14,758 bases of DNA, from assembly GCA_903940375.1 (NCBI GenBank), contig CAJAKT010000318.1, positions 1 through 14,758 on the forward strand, read 5' to 3'. Below, piece after piece: positions 7,590-13,499 of the stretch (positions are counted from its first letter, which is position 1; the number at the start of each line of letters is the position of its first letter). A model generated the notes under the pieces. It was not told where the DNA came from. It made no database searches and was given only the letters and a program-made list of their open reading frames with translations. Source of the stretch: an uncultured bacterium. Its GTDB lineage: Bacteria > Actinomycetota > Actinomycetes > S36-B12. Both the position numbers and the translations under genes were made by a program.

Positions 7590-8335
7590 TCCTTGGCTTC
7601 GACACCTCAAGCGCGCTCACCTCCGTCGCTGTCATCGACGGCACCCGCGTCATCGCGGAGCGGCGCCACCTCGATGCTCGGCGTCATGCCGAGGTCCTGG
7701 CGCCGATGCTCGCTGAGGTGTGCAACGGCATCGACACCACGACCATCAGTGCGGTGGCGTGCGGGGTTGGCCCGGGTCCGTACACGGGCCTGCGAGTGGG
7801 AATAGCGACAGCGCTCGCGGTGGGGTTGGCATGGGAGATACCGGTCTACGGCATCTGCTCGCTGGATGCCATCGCGGCTGCCGCATTCGCATCGACGGGT
7901 TCCGTGGCTGAAGGCGACGTGCTGGTTGCCGCAGATGCACGTCGCTCGGAGGTCTACTGGGCGCGCTACTCCGCTGGTTGCGTCCGCATCGACGGGCCAC
8001 GTGTGGCGCGCCCTGCCGATATCGATACGGGGCTTCGGTCGGGAGCCTGGGTCGGCCACGGGGCCGCCATCCACGCGGATTTCTTCAGCACAGTGGTGGT
8101 TCTCGATGACGTCGAGGACCCCCTCAGCTATCCGCAGGCATCCTGGGTGGCGATGCGCGCCGCGTCCCTGCTGGCTGCGGGATCGTCGGCTGACGACAGC
8201 GACGTCGTCCCGCTGGATTCCCATGGCGACGACAGTGGTGCGACCGCCCGGGCTCTCGGCGGGGCCGCGCTGCTGGCACCGCGGCCGCTGTACCTGCGAC
8301 GCCCCGATGCGGTTGCCGCGGTGAGGGCATCGTGA
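7586..8335 (+). CDS. tsaB: tRNA t6A biosynthesis protein TsaB
   Basis: TsaB is the inactive ASKHA-fold partner that dimerises with TsaD and scaffolds TsaE for t6A37 synthesis. The frame is open upstream to 7550, but GTG 7586 gives the true N-terminus (MILGFDTSSALTSVAV), a GTGA overlap with tsaE and 249 residues. AGGGGGA at 7570-7576 is a plausible Shine-Dalgarno. The signature GVGPGPYTGLRVG is at residues 60-72. The C-terminal PLYLRRPDAV matches the usual TsaB end. A somewhat variable, Asp/Ser-rich stretch, SADDSDVVPLDSHGDDSG, precedes it. The gene is directly followed by rimI with a 4-nt overlap. Confidence 0.95.
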   Translation: MILGFDTSSALTSVAVIDGTRVIAERRHLDARRHAEVLAPMLAEVCNGIDTTTISAVACGVGPGPYTGLRVGIATALAVGLAWEIPVYGICSLDAIAAAAFASTGSVAEGDVLVAADARRSEVYWARYSAGCVRIDGPRVARPADIDTGLRSGAWVGHGAAIHADFFSTVVVLDDVEDPLSYPQASWVAMRAASLLAAGSSADDSDVVPLDSHGDDSGATARALGGAALLAPRPLYLRRPDAVAAVRAS

Positions 8336-8793
8336 CGGTCGCCCTGTCCGTCATGCGCTGGTGGGATATCGAGGCTGCCCATGCCCTCGAGGCGGAGGTG
8401 TTCTCTGACGCGTGGTCGGTCGAGCAGTTCTGGCAGGAGATGGCCCAGCCATCTCGGTACTACGCAGTGGCGTGCGAGGGAGGCGACCTGGTTGGCTACG
8501 GCGGCACATTCGTCATGCCGCCAGACTCGGACGTGCAGACGATCGCGGTGCGTGCCGATCGCCAGGGTCGGGGCATCGCGACGATGCTGTTGACCGAGTT
8601 GATGTCGAAGGCGCGCACGGAAGGTGCATCGCACATGCTGCTGGAAGTGCGATCGGACAATGCGCCGGCACTGGCTCTCTACGAGCGTTTCGGATTCATG
8701 CGAATCAGCCAGCGGCCGAAGTACTACCCCGACGGTGGTGATGCCCTCATCCTTCGCGCATCGCTGGGCGTCGGCGATGGGCCGTTGCCATGA
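8332..8793 (+). CDS. rimI: GNAT N-acetyltransferase RimI (ribosomal protein S18-type)
   Basis: This 153-residue GCN5-related acetyltransferase is of the RimI type. The family uses acetyl-CoA to acetylate N-terminal alpha-amino groups, with ribosomal protein S18 as the classical substrate; actinobacterial homologues may be broader. The acetyl-CoA-binding motif A is VRADRQGRGIATMLL (73-87). The beta-bulge strand LLEVRSDNAPALALYERFGF (103-122) holds the conserved Glu105. RPKYYPDGGDALIL (128-141) contains the C-terminal tyrosines expected of RimI. The start is GTG 8332 (GTGA overlap with tsaB), and it ends with ATGA overlapping tsaD. Its place between tsaB and tsaD strongly supports RimI over another GNAT. 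Confidence 0.92.
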   Translation: MTVALSVMRWWDIEAAHALEAEVFSDAWSVEQFWQEMAQPSRYYAVACEGGDLVGYGGTFVMPPDSDVQTIAVRADRQGRGIATMLLTELMSKARTEGASHMLLEVRSDNAPALALYERFGFMRISQRPKYYPDGGDALILRASLGVGDGPLP

Positions 8794-9845
8794 GCCTTCG
8801 TGCTGACCTGCCGGTTGTGCTCGGTATCGAGACATCATGCGACGAGACGGGTATCGGCATCGTGCGCGGCCGGGAGCTGCTCGCGAACGAGATCGCGTCG
8901 AGTGTCGAGGAGCATGCCCGCTTCGGCGGAGTCGTACCCGAGGTTGCCAGTCGTGCGCACCTCGAGGCCATTGAACCGGCCATCACGCGGGCCTGTGTGG
9001 CGGCCGGGATGACCCTGCGCGACATTGACGCGGTGGCGGTCACCGCCGGGCCGGGGCTGGTGGGAGCCCTCCTCGTCGGGGTCGCCACGGCAAAGGCGCT
9101 CGGGGTTGCCCTCGGTGTCCCCGTATACGGGGTCAACCATCTGGCCAGTCATGTCGTCGTGGACGAACTCCAGCATGGTCCGCTGCCGGACCCGACCATC
9201 GGGCTCCTTGTCTCAGGTGGTCACTCCTCGCTGCTGCTCGTCGCGGACGACGCGTCGACGATCACGCCCTTGGGTCAGACGCTTGACGATGCAGCGGGTG
9301 AAGCCTTCGACAAGGTGGCACGGCTCCTCGGCCTGCCCTTCCCGGGCGGCCCGTGGATTGATCGTGTAGCGCTGGACGGTGATCCCGCCGCGATCGCCTT
9401 TCCGCGGGGCCTGAACAACCCGGGGGATCGTGAGCGATACCCGTATGACTTCTCGTTCTCCGGTCTCAAGACCGCCGTTGCCCGATGGGTGCGAGCCAGG
9501 GAGGCAACGGGCGAGGCAGTCCCCGTCGCCGATGTTGCGGCCTCTGTCCAGGAGGCAATCGTCGATGTGCTGACCTCCCGTCTGGTCTCGGCCTGCCGTG
9601 ACACGGGGGTTTCGCACGCGGTGATCGGAGGTGGGGTAGCCGCCAACTCGAGGCTGCGCGCGATGGCGCAGGCGCGATGCGACGCGGCGGGGGTCGAGCT
9701 GCGCATCCCGAGTACGGCCCTGTGCACCGACAACGGCGCCATGGTGGCCGCACTCGGCTCGCGGCTGGCCCGCAGCGGGGTGGCTGGCTCCCCTCTGGAC
9801 TTCGCGACCACGTCCAACCTCCCGGTGACCCGGTCGGTGTGGTGA
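8790..9845 (+). CDS. tsaD: tRNA N6-adenosine threonylcarbamoyltransferase TsaD
   Basis: TsaD transfers the threonylcarbamoyl group from threonylcarbamoyl-AMP to A37 of ANN-decoding tRNAs, working with TsaB and TsaE. The 351-residue length is normal. It has the ASKHA signature GIETSCDETG (12-21), the metal-binding pair His117/His121 (NHLASH; the family more often has NHLxGH), VSGGHSSL (141-148), the substrate loop DDAAGEAFDKVARLLG (166-181), FSFSGLKTAV (221-230), GGGVAANSRLR (280-290) and the metal Asp314 in TDNGAM. No residue needed for activity appears lost. The AMP-forming partner TsaC/Sua5 is not in this window. This is the last gene of the operon; 117 bp of regulatory sequence follow. Confidence 0.97.
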   Translation: MSLRADLPVVLGIETSCDETGIGIVRGRELLANEIASSVEEHARFGGVVPEVASRAHLEAIEPAITRACVAAGMTLRDIDAVAVTAGPGLVGALLVGVATAKALGVALGVPVYGVNHLASHVVVDELQHGPLPDPTIGLLVSGGHSSLLLVADDASTITPLGQTLDDAAGEAFDKVARLLGLPFPGGPWIDRVALDGDPAAIAFPRGLNNPGDRERYPYDFSFSGLKTAVARWVRAREATGEAVPVADVAASVQEAIVDVLTSRLVSACRDTGVSHAVIGGGVAANSRLRAMAQARCDAAGVELRIPSTALCTDNGAMVAALGSRLARSGVAGSPLDFATTSNLPVTRSVW

Positions 9846-9855
9846 TTCAGGCCGG

Positions 9856-9884
9856 GTGACCGATCGATGAAGTCCGGCTAGACT
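9856..9884 (+). promoter_or_regulatory. Predicted promoter of the deacetylase-mmuM unit
   Basis: GTGACC (9856-9861, four of six matches to TTGACA) and TAGACT (9879-9884, TANNNT) are 17 nt apart. This is ideal spacing for the principal actinobacterial sigma factor. The predicted start is about 9890-9892, some 70 nt before the deacetylase ATG. The motifs are seen; activity is inferred. Confidence 0.55.
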
Positions 9885-9893
9885 CATCTGCAA

Positions 9894-9908
9894 CAGAAGT
9901 CACTTCTG
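9894..9908. promoter_or_regulatory. 15-bp perfect dyad at predicted +1 (candidate operator)
   Basis: CAGAAGT-C-ACTTCTG is perfectly symmetrical around one central base. It begins 9 nt after the -10 box, at the predicted transcription start, which is where a repressor dimer would block initiation. It is non-coding. No known regulator can be assigned from the sequence. As RNA the arms could form only a very tight hairpin, so a DNA operator is the better reading. Confidence 0.45.
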
Positions 9909-9913
9909 GCTCA

Positions 9914-9939
9914 CCGACATCAGGATCCCCTGATGTCGG
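9914..9939 (+). terminator. 11-bp hairpin: operon terminator or leader structure
   Basis: CCGACATCAGG (9914-9924) pairs perfectly with CCTGATGTCGG (9929-9939) around a 4-nt loop. Only a pyrimidine stretch (CTTCCCCT) follows, not a true U-tract. It could terminate readthrough from tsaD, or act as an attenuator or stability hairpin in the leader of the deacetylase mRNA, since the predicted promoter lies upstream of it. Confidence 0.5.
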
Positions 9940-9953
9940 CTTCCCCTGGGCGA

Positions 9954-9958
9954 GGAGG
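9954..9958 (+). promoter_or_regulatory. Shine-Dalgarno deciding the deacetylase start
   Basis: GGAGG lies 4 nt before ATG 9963 and selects it over the in-frame upstream ATG at 9933. That earlier ATG is buried in the right arm of the 9914-9939 hairpin and has no ribosome-binding site. Confidence 0.75.
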
Positions 9959-9962
9959 CCAC

Positions 9963-10736
9963 ATGGCCGTGTTCCGTGCGCGCGCCGTCGCTGTCGCGGC
10001 GGGCGTTCCCGCGGCCTTCGCTGTCCTCGCGGGTCTGCTCACCGTCTGTTCGACGACGGCAACGGCGACCGCGGCCGAGCCCGCACGGGTCGTGTCAGCC
10101 GCCGACCAGCGACCGTGGTCGGTCACCCGGGACCTCGTGCGAACCGCTCGGCCGCCGATGGCCGTGACCTTCCACCTGCCCACAGCCGATCGTGTCGTCT
10201 TCATCACGATCGATGACGGTGTGCACAAGGACACCAAGGGGCTGCGCTACGTCGAGGCCACCAAGCTCCCTGTGACAGCGTTCCTGACGGCATGGACCAT
10301 CAAGGATCGCGCCCGCTACTTCAGCCGGATCACCCGATGGGGAAGCATTCAGAATCACTCCGCGACCCACACCAGCATGGCCCTGTCGACGACCGATCTC
10401 GAGCATGAGATCTGCTACTCGCAGCGAGCGCTCTCGAAGGACTTCGGCACCACTCCGTGGCTCATGCGACCGCCCTATGGTGCGGGCTTTGCGCGAATGG
10501 AAACCCAGGTCACGGCTGCTCGATGCGGGATCGATGACTTTGTGATGTGGGATGCCGTGGTCGAGAACGGCCGGCTCGTCGACGTCGGCAACGGCCTGCG
10601 TCCGGGGTCGGTCATCCTGCTGCACTTCACGCCGAACCTGGAGAAGGATCTGAAGGCGGCGGTGCGCGCCGCCCGTGCTGCTGGCCTGAAGCCGGCGGAC
10701 CTCGCGGACTACCTGCCGGCACCCAGCCCGCGCTGA
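9963..10736 (+). CDS. Secreted polysaccharide deacetylase (NodB/CE4 family)
   Basis: This is a 257-residue exported protein of the carbohydrate esterase 4 family, whose members remove N-acetyl groups from chitin-like or peptidoglycan sugars using a divalent metal. A Sec signal peptide is visible: Arg5/Arg7, a hydrophobic core at about 8-28, and likely cleavage in the Ala-rich TATAAEPA region (about 35-40). NodB motifs are ITIDDGVHKD (81-90; Asp84 or Asp85 as base and metal ligand), NHSATHTSM (131-139; metal His132 and His136), MRPPYGAG (168-175; Arg169) and VILLHFTP (217-224; catalytic His221). Conserved Trp196 is in FVMWD. The catalytic set looks complete, so activity is likely. The substrate (peptidoglycan GlcNAc or another glycan) is not determinable. 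The start follows the Shine-Dalgarno at 9954. mmuM begins 25 nt downstream. Confidence 0.88.
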   Translation: MAVFRARAVAVAAGVPAAFAVLAGLLTVCSTTATATAAEPARVVSAADQRPWSVTRDLVRTARPPMAVTFHLPTADRVVFITIDDGVHKDTKGLRYVEATKLPVTAFLTAWTIKDRARYFSRITRWGSIQNHSATHTSMALSTTDLEHEICYSQRALSKDFGTTPWLMRPPYGAGFARMETQVTAARCGIDDFVMWDAVVENGRLVDVGNGLRPGSVILLHFTPNLEKDLKAAVRAARAAGLKPADLADYLPAPSPR

Positions 10737-10761
10737 ACCACTGCGTGAGAGCCTGTGCTCC

Positions 10762-11706
10762 ATGAGCCGTGCAGTCGATGAGGGATGGCGCCATCTGTTC
10801 GGGCCCGATCCGGTTGTTCTCGACGGCGGACTGTCGACTCAGCTGACCCGATTGGGCGAGGACATCAACGGTTCGCTCTGGACGGGGCGCGTGCTGCTCG
10901 CGAACCCGTCAGCGGTCACGCGGGCGCAGGCGGACTTCGTCCGGGCAGGAGCCGATGTCGTCATCACGGCCAGCTACCAGGTCTCTCGCCGTGGCTTCGA
11001 AGAGGCCGGCCTGACATCGGGGCAGGCCGATGCCGCGCTGATGGCGGCAACGTCCGCCGCTCGGGCAGCGGTCGATGCCGTCCCGGGCAGCTCGGCTCGC
11101 GTGGCAGCGAGTGTGGGACCTTACGGCGCGATCCTGCACGACGGGTCGGAATATCGCGGACGCTACGGCCTGACGCGCCAGCAGCTCGTGGACTTCCACC
11201 GTGAGCGGCTTGACGTCCTGGTCTCGAGCCGGCCGGATCTCCTGGCCGTCGAGACAATCCCCGATGTCGCGGAGGCGGAGGCCCTCGTCGACGTCCTGGC
11301 GGATCATCCCGACATGCCCGCATGGCTGACGTTCTCCGCCATGGACGATGCGCATGTGTGTGCCGGCCAGTCGATCGAGGAGGCTGTCACCGTGGCTGCA
11401 TCGGCGCCGAGCGTCGTGGCCGTGGGCATCAACTGCACCGACCCGCGCTACGTCACCGGACTCGTGCGGCGCATGCGTTCAGTCAGCGACCTGCCGATCG
11501 TCGTCTACCCGAATGCCGGTGGCGAATGGGACGCATCCGATGGCGAGTGGCATGGGGTGGTCACGGAAGGGCCGGCCGGCGCCTTCCCGGACCGCATGGT
11601 CCGGGAGTGGCTCGACAGCGGAGCCGCAGCGGTGGGTGGCTGCTGTGGCACCGATGCCGGGGCGATCAGCCGGATCGCGCAGCTGATGGCTCAGTCAGCA
11701 GGGTGA
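10762..11706 (+). CDS. mmuM: Homocysteine S-methyltransferase
   Basis: This enzyme transfers a methyl group, typically from S-methylmethionine or S-adenosylmethionine, to homocysteine to give methionine. The 314-residue (beta/alpha)8 protein has the N-terminal family motif VVLDGGLSTQL (18-28), an internal SVGPYGA (117-123), ETIPD (164-168), and the three zinc-binding cysteines Cys225 (GINCTDP) and Cys294-Cys295 (GGCCGT). The length and motifs fit MmuM/HMT rather than the much larger MetH; the similar-sized BHMT is less likely. It starts at ATG 10762, 25 nt after the deacetylase stop, with only a weak GAGAG (10747-10751) upstream, so co-transcription is likely. Its last 41 bp overlap the 3' end of the opposing methyltransferase gene. 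Confidence 0.92.
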   Translation: MSRAVDEGWRHLFGPDPVVLDGGLSTQLTRLGEDINGSLWTGRVLLANPSAVTRAQADFVRAGADVVITASYQVSRRGFEEAGLTSGQADAALMAATSAARAAVDAVPGSSARVAASVGPYGAILHDGSEYRGRYGLTRQQLVDFHRERLDVLVSSRPDLLAVETIPDVAEAEALVDVLADHPDMPAWLTFSAMDDAHVCAGQSIEEAVTVAASAPSVVAVGINCTDPRYVTGLVRRMRSVSDLPIVVYPNAGGEWDASDGEWHGVVTEGPAGAFPDRMVREWLDSGAAAVGGCCGTDAGAISRIAQLMAQSAG

Positions 11707-12913
11707 CGACTCGGCCGGCGCGGCGGGTCAGCACGAGCACGTGCTCAGGACCTTCTGCGAGCCCGAGCTCGCGGAGCACCGCGCGCGGCGAGACATCGAC
11801 ATCGCGTGACTTGACGGTCGCGCGACGAACCCCGAGGTCGGCCAACTGACGTCGCTGCTGCCGTGGGCTGCCGGTGAGTTCCGCGTTGATGTGAAAGCTG
11901 CGTGCAGCCGGGCCGGCTGACGGCTGATCGCTGGTCAGCCACGTGCTGTCATCGTCGAATCGGACGATGCCCGGGTCGAGGGCGGCAAGGGCCGTGAGGG
12001 CTCCTGCGCGGACAACGGCGGGGTCGGGCTCGTGCAGCCATGTCGCGGAATGATCGGCGACCGGCAGCGGGGCGGCCGCCGGATCGGGCTCGATGACGGT
12101 CAGCGATCCGTGGGTGAGCAGAACGGCCCGGCGGGGCGCTGTGAAAGCAGGCCAGGAGTAGACGGCGCACTCCAGCAACGTGCGGTCGACGCTGGTCCAC
12201 TCAGCGTGCCAGCCGGCCGGTGGGCTGAACCCGGGCGCCACCTTCGCCAGCACGCGGTCGTGCGGGATGCCCTGGACGAAGGGCCAGGGTGGTGACCACC
12301 GGGCCGGGTCCCGCTCAGGCAGGGCGCGGCCGGATGCGGCGTCACGCGGACCGGCCGGGTCGCGGCGCGCTGGGTCGACGAACACCACATCCGCGGGCCC
12401 GAGCTCCGCAAGCAGCGTGGCGAGCAGTGCCGGATCGGTCGCGTCGGCGCACAGCACCCGGGCAGCCGGGCAGTTGTGCGCCAGGAAGGCTGCGGTGGCC
12501 GGATCGCGTTCAATCGCGGTGACAGACAGGCCAGCATCGACGAAAGCCATGGCGTCCAGGCCGAGCCCAGCGGTCAGATCGAGTACGTGCCCGGCTCCAC
12601 TGCGGGCGATCAGCCGGGCGCGGCGGGTGGCCACAGCTGGCCGGGTGGCCTGCTCGAGGCCATCGCGGGTGAGCAGTAGGTCGCCCGTCAGTCCGTAGCG
12701 CTCGTGGGCCAGGTGACGCAGCTGCGCCTGCTCGAGGGCGGCGGATGCCTGGCCCGGCTCAAGGGCCGGCAGCTGTCGCCTCAGCGCGGCCGCGGCCGCC
12801 AGCGGGTCGCCGGGGTGGCTGGCCGCGGCCCGGGCTGCAGCGCCGAGCGCCGCCCCGGCGTCGGGGGAGGCCAGCCAGTGGGCCATCGCGTGCTGCCCGT
12901 CGAGATCCGTCAC
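11666..12913 (-). CDS. SAM-dependent class I methyltransferase with THUMP-like C-terminal domain
   Basis: This is a 415-residue putative methyltransferase. An Ala-rich helical N-terminus (1 to about 90) leads into a Rossmann fold with SAM motif I VLDLTAGLGLDAM (110-122), acidic Glu135 (TAIERD), CADATD (155-160) and VFVDPARRDPAG (177-188). The DPARR motif and the C-terminal SFHINAELTG...RRQLADLGVRRATVKSRDVDVSPRAVLRELGL region match the actinobacterial family annotated with a THUMP-like domain. The substrate is unknown; an RNA base is plausible by analogy with THUMP proteins. The start is GTG 12913 with no Shine-Dalgarno. CAGAAT lies 6 nt upstream and hints at a leaderless message. ATG at residue 10 is an alternative start. 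It is divergent from groES and convergent with mmuM. Confidence 0.85.
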   Translation of the reverse strand: MTDLDGQHAMAHWLASPDAGAALGAAARAAASHPGDPLAAAAALRRQLPALEPGQASAALEQAQLRHLAHERYGLTGDLLLTRDGLEQATRPAVATRRARLIARSGAGHVLDLTAGLGLDAMAFVDAGLSVTAIERDPATAAFLAHNCPAARVLCADATDPALLATLLAELGPADVVFVDPARRDPAGPRDAASGRALPERDPARWSPPWPFVQGIPHDRVLAKVAPGFSPPAGWHAEWTSVDRTLLECAVYSWPAFTAPRRAVLLTHGSLTVIEPDPAAAPLPVADHSATWLHEPDPAVVRAGALTALAALDPGIVRFDDDSTWLTSDQPSAGPAARSFHINAELTGSPRQQRRQLADLGVRRATVKSRDVDVSPRAVLRELGLAEGPEHVLVLTRRAGRVVTLLTEPSAARSG

Positions 12914-12947
12914 GGGGACATTCTGCGGGGTGCGGGCTGCGCGTGGG

Positions 12948-12974
12948 CTGGCACTCGACTTGACGGAGTGCTAA
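12948..12974. promoter_or_regulatory. CIRCE operator 1 (HrcA site)
   Basis: CTGGCACTC, 9 nt, GAGTGCTAA. The right arm is a perfect CIRCE half-site, and the left matches seven of nine positions of TTAGCACTC. The spacer length is exactly the canonical 9. The groES -35 hexamer TTGACG (12960-12965) lies inside the spacer and overlaps its end, so HrcA binding would block RNA polymerase directly. Confidence 0.93.
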
Positions 12975-12988
12975 TCCCTGCGTACTGT
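12960..12988 (+). promoter_or_regulatory. groES-groEL heat-shock promoter
   Basis: TTGACG (12960-12965) and TACTGT (12983-12988) are separated by 17 nt, a strong vegetative-sigma promoter. The predicted start is about 12994-12996, which leaves a leader of nearly 100 nt before the groES GTG. CIRCE 1 covers the -35, and the second CIRCE-like repeat starts at +1. Confidence 0.8.
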
Positions 12989-12993
12989 CATGT

Positions 12994-13020
12994 CTGGCAC
13001 TCCCCACCGGGGACTGCCAG
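12994..13020. promoter_or_regulatory. CIRCE-like operator 2
   Basis: CTGGCACTC (12994-13002), 9 nt, GACTGCCAG (13012-13020). The left arm is identical to that of CIRCE 1. The right arm complements it at eight of nine positions, with the same 9-nt spacer. The centre is 46 bp downstream of the first operator's centre, at the predicted transcription start. It is a likely second HrcA site, weaker than the first, and could also fold in the RNA leader. Confidence 0.75.
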
Positions 13021-13092
13021 CCCATCAGGGCACCTGACCCAGCCGATCGCCGTCCCTCGAGGCGGCCCATCGACAGCCCGGAGGATGTAACC

Positions 13093-13392
13093 GTGTCGGT
13101 CTCCATCAAGCCGCTCGAGGACCGCATTCTGGTCCAGACCCTCGACGCCGAGCAGACCACTGCTTCCGGCCTCGTCATTCCCGACACCGCCAAGGAGAAG
13201 CCCCAGGAGGGCAAGGTCCTGGCCGTCGGCCCCGGCCGTTTCGACGAGGATGGCGTCAAGCGCATCCCGCTCGACATCGCCGTCGGCGACACCGTCATCT
13301 ACAGCAAGTACGGCGGCACCGAGGTGAAGTACAACGGCGAGGAGTACCTGCTCCTCTCCGCGCGCGACGTGCTCGCCATCGTCGAGAAGTAA
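13093..13392 (+). CDS. groES: Co-chaperonin GroES (Hsp10)
   Basis: GroES is the heptameric lid of the GroEL folding chamber. The product is 99 residues, the family norm, beginning MSVSIKPLEDRILVQTLDAEQTTASGLVIPDTAKEKPQEGKV, with the mobile loop (about residues 17-35) that docks on GroEL. GDTVIYSKYGGTEVKYNGEEYLLLSARDVLAIVEK forms the C-terminal half. The start is GTG 13093 with a near-ideal Shine-Dalgarno GGAGG (13080-13084) 8 nt upstream. Codon use is strongly biased to C-ending and AAG/GAG codons, as expected of a highly expressed gene. It is controlled by the CIRCE promoter upstream. A long hairpin separates it from groEL. Confidence 0.98.
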   Translation: MSVSIKPLEDRILVQTLDAEQTTASGLVIPDTAKEKPQEGKVLAVGPGRFDEDGVKRIPLDIAVGDTVIYSKYGGTEVKYNGEEYLLLSARDVLAIVEK

Positions 13393-13404
13393 GCCGAACT
13401 GCTG

Positions 13405-13460
13405 AGTGGCCCGTCGTGTCGCGCCGATAGGCACGCACGACGGGCCACTTGTTCGTCTGT
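13405..13460 (+). terminator. Long hairpin between groES and groEL (partial terminator or processing site)
   Basis: AGTGGCCCGTCGTG (13405-13418) pairs without mismatch to CACGACGGGCCACT (13436-13449). The 17-nt interior can extend the helix (CG/CG, then GCC-GATA-GGC with a tetraloop). A T-rich TTGTTCGTCTGT follows immediately. groEL has no obvious promoter of its own in the 107-bp gap, so this is best read as an attenuating terminator or RNase site that leaves more groES than groEL mRNA. Confidence 0.7.
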
Positions 13461-13499
13461 CCTGAACACACACCGCACCATGCGTGGGAGAAGTCACTG

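Larger units (their letters stand above)
2974..9845 (+). other. Eight-gene operon with seven 4-nt overlaps
   Basis: acpS, nnr, alr, the hydrolase, tsaE, tsaB, rimI and tsaD form an unbroken co-directional series. Every junction is a 4-nt stop/start overlap: ATGA at 3348, GTGA at 4868, ATGA at 6001, GTGA at 7098, GTGA at 7586, GTGA at 8332 and ATGA at 8790. This fixes each start and implies translational coupling by termination-reinitiation. Most internal junctions lack a strong Shine-Dalgarno; the exception is AGGAGGAG (5991-5998) before the hydrolase. glmS may be the first gene of the same transcript. The likely end is at or near the hairpin at 9914-9939. Confidence 0.85.

Noticed and set aside
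9933..9962. Upstream in-frame ATG of the deacetylase
   Set aside because: It lies in the hairpin stem, has no ribosome-binding site, and would add a polar stretch ahead of the signal peptide.
10035..10052. Possible lipobox (LLTVC) making the deacetylase a lipoprotein
   Set aside because: Val just before the Cys does not fit the lipobox, which wants Gly, Ala or Ser. An Ala-rich signal peptidase I site follows.
11735..11746. 12-bp palindrome GAGCACGTGCTC
   Set aside because: It lies inside conserved coding sequence (EHVLV) of the methyltransferase and is explained by codon choice.
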